DNA of 64,000 bases from Seohaeicola_A nanhaiensis. Lineage in GTDB: Bacteria; Pseudomonadota; Alphaproteobacteria; Rhodobacterales; Rhodobacteraceae. The notes beneath the pieces are model-generated. The model ran no database searches and was not told the DNA's origin. It saw nothing but the letters and a program-made list of their open reading frames with translations. The stretch's first letter is position 1, and every line of letters starts with the position of its first letter. A program made the position numbers and the translations under genes. The stretch lies in NCBI RefSeq assembly GCF_042654245.1, contig NZ_JBHSGI010000031.1, positions 162,171 to 226,170 on the forward strand, in the 5' to 3' direction. Below are positions 9,456 through 18,337 of this stretch, one piece after another.

Positions 9456-9555
9456 GCGAGTTCCGTTCCGTTTGGCCCGAGCTGAGATCCTTGCGGGCGG
9501 CAGTTTCATTCTGATGCGGGCGGGCCACTTCTCGCCTTGCCGAGGCGCGGCGCCT

Positions 9556-9927
9556 TCAGGCGTCAGGCGGCGACACGAAGACGTAGATCTTGCGCAGCGT
9601 CTCGAGCGTCTTCCACTGGCCGGTAAATCCCGGTTTCATCAGAAAGCTGTCGCCCGCGCCAAAGGTATATGTGGCGCCGCCGTCTTCGGTGATCTCGGCG
9701 CGGCCCGAGAGGATGTGGCAGAATTCGAAGGCTTCGCCCTTTATCGACTTTGTCGTTCCGGGCGTGGCTTCCCAAATGCCCGAGTCGACCCGGGACCCGC
9801 CGGCCAGTACCTCGTCCAAAGCCCAGGTGCGAAAGGTGGGCGCGCCTTCGATCAGGCGGTCCGGGTCCGCCACATCTTCGCGCGGCGCGAATGCGGGGGC
9901 GGTGTCGAGCGGGACGATAAGGGCCAT
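9556..9927 (-). CDS. Small cupin protein (DUF861/cupin_3 type)
   Basis: 123 residues forming one cupin barrel. The core reads GIWEATPGTTKSIKGEAFEFCHILSGRAEIT then GDSFLMKPGFTGQWKTLE, which fits cupin motifs 1 and 2, although the first has few histidines (one in FCHILSG). This subfamily includes ureidoglycolate-hydrolase-like and (S)-ureidoglycine-type proteins, but most members are uncharacterised. It lies 100 bases upstream of the GNAT gene and in the same direction, so it probably leads the operon. A 220-base divergent spacer separates it from the HAD gene. Confidence 0.8.
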   Translation of the reverse strand: MALIVPLDTAPAFAPREDVADPDRLIEGAPTFRTWALDEVLAGGSRVDSGIWEATPGTTKSIKGEAFEFCHILSGRAEITEDGGATYTFGAGDSFLMKPGFTGQWKTLETLRKIYVFVSPPDA

Positions 9928-10057
9928 GGTGCGTGCTTTCTCTTGTAGCGCCGAAGAGGCGCGTCATGCATTCCTGCAGACTGCACCAGTTTGCCCGGCG
10001 ATGCAGACCAAAGACTCCGCCCCGGCGGCAGGTCATGCCGGATCGCGCGCGATAATC

Positions 10058-10069
10058 GCAATTTAATGC
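10058..10069. promoter_or_regulatory. Candidate Lrp-type site GCA-N6-TGC
   Basis: GCAATTTAATGC lies in the 220-base divergent spacer between the cupin and HAD genes. Similar AT-centred GCA...TGC boxes lie at 13187-13198 and 20138-20151, the other divergent spacers of this region, and an Lrp/AsnC gene is nearby. Each site alone could be chance. Confidence 0.3.
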
Positions 10070-10147
10070 TCGCGTTCGGGAAAACGCGGCAAGCCCTTCG
10101 GCGCGAAGGCGACGAACATGTAGCCAACGCAACGCCCGGAGAGACCC

Positions 10148-10813
10148 ATGACCGTCCGTCCCAAGTTCATCACCTTCGACTGCCATGGCACGATGATCTT
10201 CTTCAACATGGAAGGCGCCGCGCGCGATCACTACGCCGAGCAGCTGTCGCCCGAGCAGATGGACGCCTTTGTCGCCAATTTCTCGGCCTACCGGCTGGAT
10301 GAAGTGCTGGGCGCCTGGAAGCCTTATGCCGAGGTCGTCCACAACGCGCTTGAACGCACCTGCAAGCGCAACGGCATTGCCTTCGACCCGGCGGTGGCCG
10401 AAGAGATCTATGCGCGTGTGCCGACCTGGGGTCCGCATCCGGACGTTCCTGCGGGTCTGGCCAAGATCGGCGACAAGATCCCGCTGGTAGCCCTGACCAA
10501 TTCGATGAACGCGCAGATCCCGCACAACATCGCAAAACTCGGCGCCCCCATCGCCCATGTCTGCACTGCGGAAAGCGCAGGGGCCTACAAGCCGCATATG
10601 AAGGCGTTCGAGTATCTGTTCGACACCCTGGGCTGTGGTCCAGAGGACGTGCTGCACGTCTCGTCCAGCTTCCGCTACGACCTGATGACGGCGCATGATC
10701 TCGGCATAAAGAACAAGGTCTGGGTCAACCGTGGCCACGAACCGGCCAACCCCTATTACGGCTACACCGAGATCAAGGATGTTTCCGGACTGGCCGCGGT
10801 TGTGGGTCTCTGA
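10148..10813 (+). CDS. HAD superfamily type II hydrolase (2-haloacid dehalogenase-like)
   Basis: 221 residues. Nucleophile motif FITFDCHGTMIFF carries Asp11 and the DxxGT-type loop; motif II is ALTNSMN; the lysine motif is GAYKPHMKAF; motif III is VSSSFRYDLMTAHDLG. This matches the L-2-haloacid dehalogenase subgroup, but many members are phosphatases or have unknown substrates and one residue spacing in motif III differs from the characterised dehalogenases. The gene is followed 16 bases later by a DAO oxidoreductase, probably in one operon. A role on a 2-substituted acid or as a repair phosphatase are both possible. Confidence 0.8.
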   Translation: MTVRPKFITFDCHGTMIFFNMEGAARDHYAEQLSPEQMDAFVANFSAYRLDEVLGAWKPYAEVVHNALERTCKRNGIAFDPAVAEEIYARVPTWGPHPDVPAGLAKIGDKIPLVALTNSMNAQIPHNIAKLGAPIAHVCTAESAGAYKPHMKAFEYLFDTLGCGPEDVLHVSSSFRYDLMTAHDLGIKNKVWVNRGHEPANPYYGYTEIKDVSGLAAVVGL

Positions 10814-10829
10814 CACCCCGGAGGCTTTG

Positions 10830-12119
10830 ATGCAATTCACGTCCTACTGGCACGACACGGCCCCTGTTTTTGCCCAGGCCCAGAGGGGGCCCGTAACCGG
10901 AAAGGTCGATGTCGCGGTCATTGGCGGCGGCTTTACCGGGCTGAACGCGGCGCTGCGTCTTGCCCGAGCGGGCGTCAGCGTCGCGGTGCTGGAGGCCGCC
11001 CATGTCGGCGCCGGCGGGTCGGGCCGCAACGGCGGTCATCTCAACAATGGCATGGCGCATGGCTATGCCGAGGCAAAGGCGCATCTCGGACCGGAGCGGG
11101 CCCGCGCGCTGTACAAGGCTTATGACCGTTCGATCGACATGATCGAAAACGTGATCGCCGACGAAGGCATCGCCTGCAATTTCCGCCGCTCGGGCAAGCT
11201 CAAGCTGGCCTCCAGAGCCTCGCATGTCGATGGGCTGCGGCGCGGATTCGAGCTGATCCACCGCGACGTGGATCCCGACACGTGCTGGCTGGACAAGGCC
11301 GAGCTGGCGGACGAGATCGGATCGCCGGAATTTCACGGCGCGATGCTCTATGGCAAGTCGGCGATGATGCACATGGGCCGTTATGTCACCGGTCTGGCCG
11401 ATGCCGCGCACCGTCATGGCGCCCTGATCTGGGAACACGCGCCCCTTCTCGCGCGCGAGCGCGCCGGTAACGGCTGGGCGCTGAAGACGCCCGACGGCAC
11501 GCTGACTGCCGACCGCATCATTGTCGCAACCGGCGCGTATTCGGGCGTCGTGCCCAAGGCGCCGCTGGCCTACTTCCGCAAGCGCATCATCTCGGTTGGC
11601 TCTTTCATCGTCGCCACCCGGCCGCTGACGCCGCAGGAGGTCGCTGAGACCATGCCGGGCAACCGCACCTGCGTCACCTCGATGAATATCGGCAACTATT
11701 TCCGCCTGTCACCGGACAACCGCCTGATCTTCGGCGGGCGCGCCCGCTTTTCGGCCACCTCAGACCAGCAGTCCGATGCCCTCTCCGGGCAGGTGTTGCG
11801 CCGCTCGATGGCCCGGATTTTCCCGCAGCTGGCCGATATAGAGCTGGACTATTGCTGGGGCGGGCTGGTCGGCATGACCAAGGATCGTTATCCGCGCGCG
11901 GGCGAGGCCGAGGGCATGATCTACGGCATGGGCTATTCCGGCCACGGCGCGCAGCTGTCCACGCTGATCGGTCAGGCGCTGGCCGATATGGCCCTGGGGC
12001 GAAAGGACACGAACCCGCTGGACGGGCTCGAGTGGCCGGCCATCCCGCTGCACACGGGCAAGCCCTGGTTCCTGCCGCTGGTCGGGATGTGGTTTGCCAT
12101 GAAGGACCGTTTGTCCTGA
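10830..12119 (+). CDS. DAO-type FAD oxidoreductase, gamma-glutamylputrescine-oxidase-like (PuuB family)
   Basis: 429 residues. The dinucleotide-binding motif DVAVIGGGFTGLNAALRLA is near residue 27 and is followed by VLEAAHVGAGGSGRNGGHLNNG, very like PuuB and related amine oxidases. The late FAD contact is GMGYSGHGAQLSTLIGQALAD. It likely oxidises a primary or secondary amine to an aldehyde or imine with release of H2O2. The start ATG at 10830 follows GGAG. It shares an operon with the HAD gene and would feed an aminotransferase or aldehyde branch of the neighbouring minus-strand operon. Confidence 0.83.
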   Translation: MQFTSYWHDTAPVFAQAQRGPVTGKVDVAVIGGGFTGLNAALRLARAGVSVAVLEAAHVGAGGSGRNGGHLNNGMAHGYAEAKAHLGPERARALYKAYDRSIDMIENVIADEGIACNFRRSGKLKLASRASHVDGLRRGFELIHRDVDPDTCWLDKAELADEIGSPEFHGAMLYGKSAMMHMGRYVTGLADAAHRHGALIWEHAPLLARERAGNGWALKTPDGTLTADRIIVATGAYSGVVPKAPLAYFRKRIISVGSFIVATRPLTPQEVAETMPGNRTCVTSMNIGNYFRLSPDNRLIFGGRARFSATSDQQSDALSGQVLRRSMARIFPQLADIELDYCWGGLVGMTKDRYPRAGEAEGMIYGMGYSGHGAQLSTLIGQALADMALGRKDTNPLDGLEWPAIPLHTGKPWFLPLVGMWFAMKDRLS

Positions 12120-12131
12120 CGACCCGGAGGG

Positions 12132-13082
12132 CTATCCCAGGGAGTGCGCGGCAAGACCGTAGAGAATGGCGCCCGTCTCGGCCCGCCGCTGACGGCCGAT
12201 CCGCATCTCGGTTGTGGTGTCGAAAACACCCAACCCTGCGGCCGCCAGAAAGGCCTTGAAATGTTCGCTTTGCTGCGGTGTGTCCATCCGGACGAACCCG
12301 CCTTCGTGCTGCCGGATCAGCGGCGCGCAAAGCTGCATCGCCATCTGGTCGTCTTCGGCCACAACCGGGCCGATCACTGTGCCCTTGCCAAAGGGACGCG
12401 CCAGCGCAAAGCCGCTCACCACGCCGTCGCGCAGCGCGACAATGCCGGTGGACTCGCGCAACAGCGCTGCCCTCGTGACGCGGCGGTCGGCGCCATAGGC
12501 GCGGGTGTCCAGCGCACCAATCGCCTCGTGATCGGCGGGCTCCGATGGGCGCACCTCCAGACCGGCGACCGGCGCCGGCAGATGCGCCAGCCGTGCAATC
12601 CCCTGCTGCTGCCAGATCGTCGCGACGATTTCGAAACCGGCGTCGCGATACAGCCGGAACCCCGAACGAGTCGCCGTCAGCCGGATATCGCGCCCCTCGC
12701 AATCGAGCAGGATACGCCGCAGGAGCTCGCGGCCGACGCCCTGAGTCTGAAGACGCGGCGTGGTGGCCATCATGCCAAGCATCGCAAAGTCTTCGCCTGA
12801 CAGGAAATACATGCCCGACCCCAGGGGGCGGCCGATCTCGTCGCGGGCGATGTAGCCCTTGCCCAGAGACAGCAGCATGTCGTGATCCGAAGCCCGGTGC
12901 GGCCAGAATACGGAAACCGTCAGCGCGTGCAGCAAATCCCGGTCCGACGCGACCAGCGGCTGGATGTCGGCCTCGTAACTGTCCAGCCTCAGACGTTCAT
13001 CCGGATCGGGCGAGGCGCTGGTCATGAAGGACTTGTAACGCGCAGCGCTGTCCCTGTCGCCATAAGGGCCTTCGACCTGCAT
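12132..13082 (-). CDS. Tandem GNAT-fold N-acetyltransferase, paralogue 2
   Basis: 316 residues. The acetyl-CoA loop TPRLQTQGVGRELLRRIL and the following GFRLYRDAGFEIV mark an N-terminal GNAT domain; the C-terminal half is a second GNAT-like fold. It shares the WPHRA.D block and overall plan with the protein at 8607-9455, so this is a local gene duplication. ATG 13080-13082 has GGAAG five bases upstream; another start at 13025 lacks a ribosome site. It converges with the PuuB-like gene and is separated by 266 bases from the next minus-strand gene. Confidence 0.75.
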   Translation of the reverse strand: MQVEGPYGDRDSAARYKSFMTSASPDPDERLRLDSYEADIQPLVASDRDLLHALTVSVFWPHRASDHDMLLSLGKGYIARDEIGRPLGSGMYFLSGEDFAMLGMMATTPRLQTQGVGRELLRRILLDCEGRDIRLTATRSGFRLYRDAGFEIVATIWQQQGIARLAHLPAPVAGLEVRPSEPADHEAIGALDTRAYGADRRVTRAALLRESTGIVALRDGVVSGFALARPFGKGTVIGPVVAEDDQMAMQLCAPLIRQHEGGFVRMDTPQQSEHFKAFLAAAGLGVFDTTTEMRIGRQRRAETGAILYGLAAHSLG

Positions 13083-13186
13083 TCGCTTCCAATCCTGTCC
13101 TCTGTCAGCGCACCGTCCGGCCGGGCCCCTCAGGCCCGATTTGACCGGATTCCGACGCACATTTCCACCGAAAGGCGGCGAAGGAT

Positions 13187-13198
13187 GCAATTTTCTGC
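13187..13198. promoter_or_regulatory. Candidate Lrp-type site GCA-N6-TGC
   Basis: GCAATTTTCTGC lies 105 bases upstream of the second GNAT gene in the 266-base spacer 13083-13348. It shares the GCAATTT core and TGC end with the site at 10058. Confidence 0.3.
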
Positions 13199-13348
13199 CG
13201 CGTGCGGATGGCCCTAAGCTTGCACGGACTTCTGACGCGGCACGGGGACTCCGGCTTGCCCGGGCGGTGTTTCAACACGGAACCCGAGGTTGCGCTTGCT
13301 GCGAAAACGGCCAGTCTTTTGCCTCCTCCGGGTCCATGCCGGATGGCA

Positions 13349-14662
13349 TCACCTCTTGCTGCGCCACCATGCAATCCGGTCCTGCAACGCATAGCCCTTG
13401 ATGAACGCAGGCATGAACCACGGATTGCCTCTGTACAGCGGAACCGCAGCGGGCGGACGCGAGAAGAAGGCAGACCGCGCCTGATCGCCGCTGCCCAGCA
13501 GCCTGTGCGCCGCGCGCGTGCCGACCCACGGCGCCCAGACCACGCCCGAGCCGCAGAATCCGCTGGCATAGAGGATGCCGTCCTTTTCGAAGATCCGCGG
13601 CAGCATGTCCCGGTTCATCGCGACCCTGCCAAACCAGCTGTGCGACAGGCGGACCCCCTCGAGTTCGGGGAAGAGTTCGGTCAGGCCCCGGCGCAGACGG
13701 CGGATTGGCGCGGTGGCATCCGTGCCATGCCCGCTTTCGCGCCCGCCCAGCAGGATGCGGCGGCCATCCGGCGTCGGGCGATAGTAATGGCCCAGCTGCC
13801 GGCCCTCGCCCATCATCATGCGCTGCGGCATCAGCCGGTCCATCACCTCGGGCGGCAGCTCCTCGGTCACGATGATCCGGCTGCGCACCGGAACCAGGCG
13901 GCGGCGCAGATAGGGCGCGGCCCCGTCGGTGTAGCCATTGGAGCAGACCAGAACCTGCCGCGCCTCGATCGTCCCGGCCGGGGTCTGCAGCCGGAACCCT
14001 GCGCCATCGCGCCTGATCGCCGTCACCGGGGTATGTCCGTGAACGCTGACACCGGCAGCCAGGGCGACCTTCAGCAGGCCGGCATGGAACTTGGCCGGAT
14101 GCAGCCCGCCGATATCCTTGCGCACGACTCCGCCCCGGTAGAAGTCCGTGCCGATATACTGCTGTTGTTCCTTGTAGGGCACGGCATAGCTCTCGATACC
14201 GAGGCGTTTCGCCAGCCCCTCGGCGTCGCGGGCCATCTTGTCATACTGGTCGTATCCCAACGCGCCCTTGAACAGACCCGTCTTCTGGAAATCGCAGTCG
14301 ATGTTTTCGGTGCTGAGGAACTCGTACAGGAATTCACGGGCGGTCTTGCCCTCGGCTTCGACGGCATTGGCCGTGGCCTCGTCGAAGGTCCTCGCGATCG
14401 CGGCATGGCTCGGGCGGATCGAGCCGCTGGTGATGCCCCCGTTGCGCGACGAGGCGCCCTCGCCCGGGTGCATCGCATCGAAGGCCGCAACCGACCGGCC
14501 CGCCCGCGCCAGCGTCAGGCCTGCGGCGAGCCCGGCATATCCGGCCCCGACGATGGCCACATCGACAGACTTGGCCAGCGGCTGCGCGGGCACCGGGCCG
14601 GGCGGCGCGGCTTCCCACCAGTAGGGCGATGCCTTTTCCGCAAGAATGGAGGTATTCGACAT
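13349..14662 (-). CDS. DAO-type FAD-dependent oxidoreductase
   Basis: 437 residues. DVAIVGAGYAGLAAGLTLARAG is the FAD Rossmann motif (about residue 34), followed by EGASSRNGGITSG. The mid-domain LVCSNGYTDGAAPYLRRR and the terminal YASGFCGSGVVWAPWVG segments are typical of the DadA-like family. ATG 14660-14662 follows GGGAAAG; an in-frame TTG four codons earlier is less likely. It is the last gene of the dipeptide-type transporter operon, 12 bases behind the DppC permease, so it probably oxidises the imported compound. Third DAO enzyme of this region. Confidence 0.83.
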   Translation of the reverse strand: MSNTSILAEKASPYWWEAAPPGPVPAQPLAKSVDVAIVGAGYAGLAAGLTLARAGRSVAAFDAMHPGEGASSRNGGITSGSIRPSHAAIARTFDEATANAVEAEGKTAREFLYEFLSTENIDCDFQKTGLFKGALGYDQYDKMARDAEGLAKRLGIESYAVPYKEQQQYIGTDFYRGGVVRKDIGGLHPAKFHAGLLKVALAAGVSVHGHTPVTAIRRDGAGFRLQTPAGTIEARQVLVCSNGYTDGAAPYLRRRLVPVRSRIIVTEELPPEVMDRLMPQRMMMGEGRQLGHYYRPTPDGRRILLGGRESGHGTDATAPIRRLRRGLTELFPELEGVRLSHSWFGRVAMNRDMLPRIFEKDGILYASGFCGSGVVWAPWVGTRAAHRLLGSGDQARSAFFSRPPAAVPLYRGNPWFMPAFIKGYALQDRIAWWRSKR

Positions 14663-14674
14663 TTTCTTTCCCAA

Positions 14675-15553
14675 TCAGACGGTGTCATTCCGAACGTCGA
14701 GCGCATCGCGCAGGCCGTCACCGATAAAGTTGAAACTGGACACGGCGATGGTGATCGCAATGCCCGGAACGATCGCGAGCCAGGGCGCGGTGGCCAGATA
14801 TTGCTGCGCCCCGTTCAGCATGTTGCCCCAGCTTGGCAATGGCGGCTGAATACCAAACCCCAGAAAGCTGATATAGGCCTCGAGCAGGATCGCGCGGGCC
14901 ACGGTCAGCGTGGCGGCAACGATGATCGGTCCGGTGACGTTCGGCAGGATTTCGCGGAACATGATGTGCATCCGGCTCAGCCCCAGCATCCGCCCCGCCA
15001 TGACGAACTCGCGTTCCCGCAGCGACCGGACTTCGGCCTCGACGATCCGCGCGACTTCCATCCAGCTGGTAACGGCGATGATCACCGTGATCATGATCGG
15101 ACTGGGCTTGAGCACGGCAGCCAGCGCCAGCAGCAGAAAGATCGACGGATAGGACAGAAACCCGTCGACGATCCGCATCAGAACGGCGCTGATCCAGCCG
15201 CCGCGATACCCCGCGATCACACCCACCACAGTGCCGACCATGGTGGCCAGAACCATGGCGGTGAAGCCGACCAGCAGCGAAATGCGCCCGGCCATGAACA
15301 GCCGCGCCGCCAAGTCGCGCCCCAGCGGATCGGTGCCCAGATAGTGGTTGCCGGTGAAGGGCGGCGCGAACCGCGCGCGCAGATCGATGTAAAGGGAATC
15401 GTAGGGCAGCAGATAAGGGCCAACGACGCAGGCCAGAACCAGAAGGCCGATCATGATCAGGCCCAGCAGGGCCAGCCGGTGACTGCGGAAGCGGCGCATG
15501 ACGCGGCTGCTCCACCAGCTGGTCGGCGCCCGGTCGGCAGTGAGGGTGGTCAT
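14675..15553 (-). CDS. Peptide/opine-type ABC transporter permease (DppC/OppC family)
   Basis: 292 residues, with an N-terminal transmembrane helix near RLALLGLIMIGLLVLACVVG and a C-terminal BPD_transp_1 domain. The EAA loop is recognisable around EAYISFLGFGIQPPLPSWG, the standard DppC signature. The DALDVRND C-terminus is also usual. It pairs with the DppB permease 29 bases upstream to form the membrane channel of the importer whose ATPase and binding protein are encoded just to the right. Confidence 0.9.
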   Translation of the reverse strand: MTTLTADRAPTSWWSSRVMRRFRSHRLALLGLIMIGLLVLACVVGPYLLPYDSLYIDLRARFAPPFTGNHYLGTDPLGRDLAARLFMAGRISLLVGFTAMVLATMVGTVVGVIAGYRGGWISAVLMRIVDGFLSYPSIFLLLALAAVLKPSPIMITVIIAVTSWMEVARIVEAEVRSLREREFVMAGRMLGLSRMHIMFREILPNVTGPIIVAATLTVARAILLEAYISFLGFGIQPPLPSWGNMLNGAQQYLATAPWLAIVPGIAITIAVSSFNFIGDGLRDALDVRNDTV

Positions 15554-15582
15554 TGTGGTGGCCTCCTGTTGTGTCGTGGCGC

Positions 15583-16533
15583 TTAGGCCAGGCGGATCCG
15601 CGGGTCGACCATCGCGACGACAATGTCGGCAATCAGGTTGCCCGCGATGGTCAGCACTGCCGAGAACATCAGCAGCCCCATCACCACGGGATAGTCGCTG
15701 TAGCCGAGGCTATCGAGAAACAGCCGCCCCATGCCGGGCCAGGTGAAGACCGTTTCGGTCACCAGTGCACCCGTCAGGATCGCGGGCAATTGCACCCCCG
15801 CCAGGGTGATCATGGGCAGCAGTGCGTTGCCGACCACGTGTTTCATCAGCACACGGCGTTCGCTGACCCCCTTGGCCCGGGCGGTCTTGACGAATTCCTG
15901 GCTGATCACGTCGAGGGTCGCGGTGCGCATGTAGCGGCTCCAGATCGCGATATGAACCAGCGCCAGCACCACAGAGGGCATGATCAGGTGATGCAGGTAG
16001 TCCAGAACCGACCCGTCGCCGATGTTGTACATGTTGCCCGCGGGCAGCCATTCCAGCCGCAGCGAAAAGATGTAGATGCCGACCAGACCGAACCAGAAGG
16101 TCGGAATCGACAGGGCGATCATGGCCCCGATCGTCGCCGTGTAGTCAAACAGCGAGTAGCGGTGGGTGGCGCCGCGGATGCCGATCCAGGTGCCGAGGGC
16201 AATGGCAATCGCCGTGGACGACCCCATGAGCAGCAGCGTGGCGAAGATGTGCCGCTGGATCACCGACAGCACCGGCGCACCATCGCGGAACGAGGTGCCC
16301 CAGTCGCCCTGCAACAGCCGCCAGACCCACTCCAGATATTGCACCCACAGAGGACGGTTCAGGCCCAGTTGCTCGGCCAGCCGGTTCAGGTCGGCCTGGG
16401 TCATGCCGGGGTCGAGCGCGTATTGCGACATCGGGCCGCCCGGAATCAGATTGAGGACGGTGAACCCGATGATCGAAACGATGATCAGAAGCACGATGCT
16501 CTGCGCGAGCCGGCTTAGCAGGAATGCGGGCAC
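15583..16533 (-). CDS. Peptide-type ABC transporter permease (DppB/OppB family)
   Basis: 316 residues. The N-terminal RLAQSIVLLIIVSIIGFTVLNLIPGGP is the standard DppB lead helix. The cytoplasmic EAA-type loop appears as VISQEFVKTARAKGVSERRVLMKHVVGN. About six transmembrane helices are evident. It lies between the binding protein gene and the DppC permease in a five-gene minus-strand operon. A strong hairpin separates it from the binding protein gene, which would allow unequal expression of the two. Confidence 0.9.
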   Translation of the reverse strand: MPAFLLSRLAQSIVLLIIVSIIGFTVLNLIPGGPMSQYALDPGMTQADLNRLAEQLGLNRPLWVQYLEWVWRLLQGDWGTSFRDGAPVLSVIQRHIFATLLLMGSSTAIAIALGTWIGIRGATHRYSLFDYTATIGAMIALSIPTFWFGLVGIYIFSLRLEWLPAGNMYNIGDGSVLDYLHHLIMPSVVLALVHIAIWSRYMRTATLDVISQEFVKTARAKGVSERRVLMKHVVGNALLPMITLAGVQLPAILTGALVTETVFTWPGMGRLFLDSLGYSDYPVVMGLLMFSAVLTIAGNLIADIVVAMVDPRIRLA

Positions 16534-16572
16534 GACGCCCTCCTTTCATAACGGGTTGCCTCAGCGGGGCGA

Positions 16573-16601
16573 TGCCGCCCGGGCCACGGGCCCGGGCGGC
16601 A
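16573..16601. other. GC-rich intercistronic hairpin after binding-protein gene
   Basis: A perfect 13-bp inverted repeat, TGCCGCCCGGGCC and its complement, with a three-base loop, sits 10 bases after the binding-protein stop and before the DppB start. No T-run follows. This placement fits a 3'-end stabiliser or partial terminator for the binding-protein mRNA. Confidence 0.6.
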
Positions 16602-16610
16602 GGGGGCAGA

Positions 16611-18278
16611 TCAGCCCCAATACCAGCTTGCAGCCTTCCAGGACTCGGTACGCGTGTTGGTATTGGGCACATAGCCCTGAATACCGGCCTTGCGCCCGTA
16701 GATCTGCGTGTTCGCGAACAGCGGCAGGAACGGCAGATCCTGGCGGATGATCTCCTGCACCCGGAAGTAGATCTCGCGGCGCTTTTCCGGATCGAAGGTC
16801 CGGCTGCCTTCTTCCAGCAGGGCGTCGACCTCGGGATTCTTGTACTGCGCGTTGTTCGACCCGGCGCCGCCTTGTGCCGTGATGGCCTTGGAGTGGAAGC
16901 GGTTGGTCACGTCCGGGTCCGCGCCGATCAGATAGGTGATCCCCACCATGGCGGTGTCGAATTGCGACAGGCCCCAGAAATCGCCCCACATCACGGCCGC
17001 CGGCAGGTTCTCGATCGTCATCTCGACGCCGATTTCAGCAAAGGTCTGTTGCATGAACTGTTGCGCCTGTTCGCGCAGATGCGCACCCGAGGTGGTCGAG
17101 TTTGCGAAGGACAGGCGCACGCCGTCCTTTTCACGGATACCATCGGCACCGGGTTTCCAACCCGCGTCGTCGAGGAGCTTGCGGGCGCCCTCCAGGTTGA
17201 ATTCGTGCGCCGGCAAGTCCGGGTTGTAGTAGTAGGACTGCGGCGGCATGAAGGTCTCGATCGGCTTCGGGACGCCATAGTTCAGCGCGTCGATGATCGC
17301 GCTGCGGTCGATCGCCATATACAGCGCCTGCCGCACCGCCGGGTCCTTGAACTGCGGCTTTTCCATGTTGAGATAGATCGACTCGACCGATCCTTTCGGC
17401 ACCAGCGTCACCACGCGGTCGGCCAGCTTGCTGGCTTCGGCATAGTTGTCGGGGGTAATATAGTGCGTTCCGACCATGTCGATATCGCCGCTCTTGAACT
17501 GGGTATAGAGCACCGTCATGTCGGGGATGTACTTGAAGATCAGCTGCTCGATATAGGGACCCTCGCCGAAGTAGTCGGGGTTCGCCACCAGCTCCAGCCG
17601 GTCGCCGGCCAGGCGCTGGCCCCACTTGAATGCCCCTGTGCCGACCGGCGCCTGGTTGAAGGCGGCGTTGTTCAGATCGGCCTCGGCACTCAGGATGTGC
17701 TTGGGCACCATGAAGGTTTCGGTCAGGAACGATATGTAGGGGGCAAAGGCCTCTTCCATCCGCCAGGTGATCTCGGTCGGCGAGACAACAGTGATGTCGC
17801 GGACCAGCGAATGGCCTGCCGTCCGCCAGGCGCGGAAGTCGGGGTTCACGATCAGCTCGAGCGTGTATTTCACGTCTTCGGCGGTGAAGGGCTCGCCATC
17901 GTGCCAGCGGACGTCATCCCGCAACTTGACCCGCCATTCCAGGCCATCCTCCGAGATACCGCCGTTGGCCTGGCTCGGCACCTCGGTGGCCAGGTTCGGA
18001 ACGATGACCCCGGTCGGATCGATCCGGAACAGCGCGTCGAACACCGAGAAGTCGACGCCGTCGTCGACCTCGATGTGGGGCATCAGCGGGTTGAACACGG
18101 TCGGTTCCTGCGACAGGCCGACAACGACCCGGCCCTTCGGGGCGGCGGGCGGCGTCTGCGCGAAGGCGGGCTTGCCCAGCAGCTGCGGCACGAACAGGCC
18201 GGCAGCGCCACCGGCGCCCAGGATCCTCAGCGCACCGCGGCGCGAAAAGCCCGGGTTGTTTGAATTGGACTTGGTCAT
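16611..18278 (-). CDS. Extracellular solute-binding protein, family 5 (peptide/opine type), Tat-exported
   Basis: 555 residues. The N-terminus has a twin-arginine signal (FSRRGALRILGAGGAAGLF) ending near AFAQT, so the protein folds before export to the periplasm. SBP_bac_5 landmarks include LRDDVRWHDGEPFTAEDVKYT and RQALYMAIDRSAIID. It captures the substrate for the DppBC permease. ATG 18276-18278 follows GGGAG. Family 5 proteins bind di- and oligopeptides, opines, nickel chelates or sugars; the DAO gene in this operon favours an amino-acid derivative or opine-like ligand. Confidence 0.9.
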   Translation of the reverse strand: MTKSNSNNPGFSRRGALRILGAGGAAGLFVPQLLGKPAFAQTPPAAPKGRVVVGLSQEPTVFNPLMPHIEVDDGVDFSVFDALFRIDPTGVIVPNLATEVPSQANGGISEDGLEWRVKLRDDVRWHDGEPFTAEDVKYTLELIVNPDFRAWRTAGHSLVRDITVVSPTEITWRMEEAFAPYISFLTETFMVPKHILSAEADLNNAAFNQAPVGTGAFKWGQRLAGDRLELVANPDYFGEGPYIEQLIFKYIPDMTVLYTQFKSGDIDMVGTHYITPDNYAEASKLADRVVTLVPKGSVESIYLNMEKPQFKDPAVRQALYMAIDRSAIIDALNYGVPKPIETFMPPQSYYYNPDLPAHEFNLEGARKLLDDAGWKPGADGIREKDGVRLSFANSTTSGAHLREQAQQFMQQTFAEIGVEMTIENLPAAVMWGDFWGLSQFDTAMVGITYLIGADPDVTNRFHSKAITAQGGAGSNNAQYKNPEVDALLEEGSRTFDPEKRREIYFRVQEIIRQDLPFLPLFANTQIYGRKAGIQGYVPNTNTRTESWKAASWYWG

Positions 18279-18337
18279 CTTAGACTCCCGTGTGTTGGAT
18301 TTTTGTCTGGTTGGTTTCTTGTGGTGGATGCTGCCGC

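Noticed and set aside
13202..18263. Very long plus-strand open frames (about 794 and 579 codons) opposite the transporter genes
   Set aside because: They are antisense shadows of DAO, permease and binding-protein genes; their translations are His/Arg/Gln-rich with no domain, and the minus strand has clear families.
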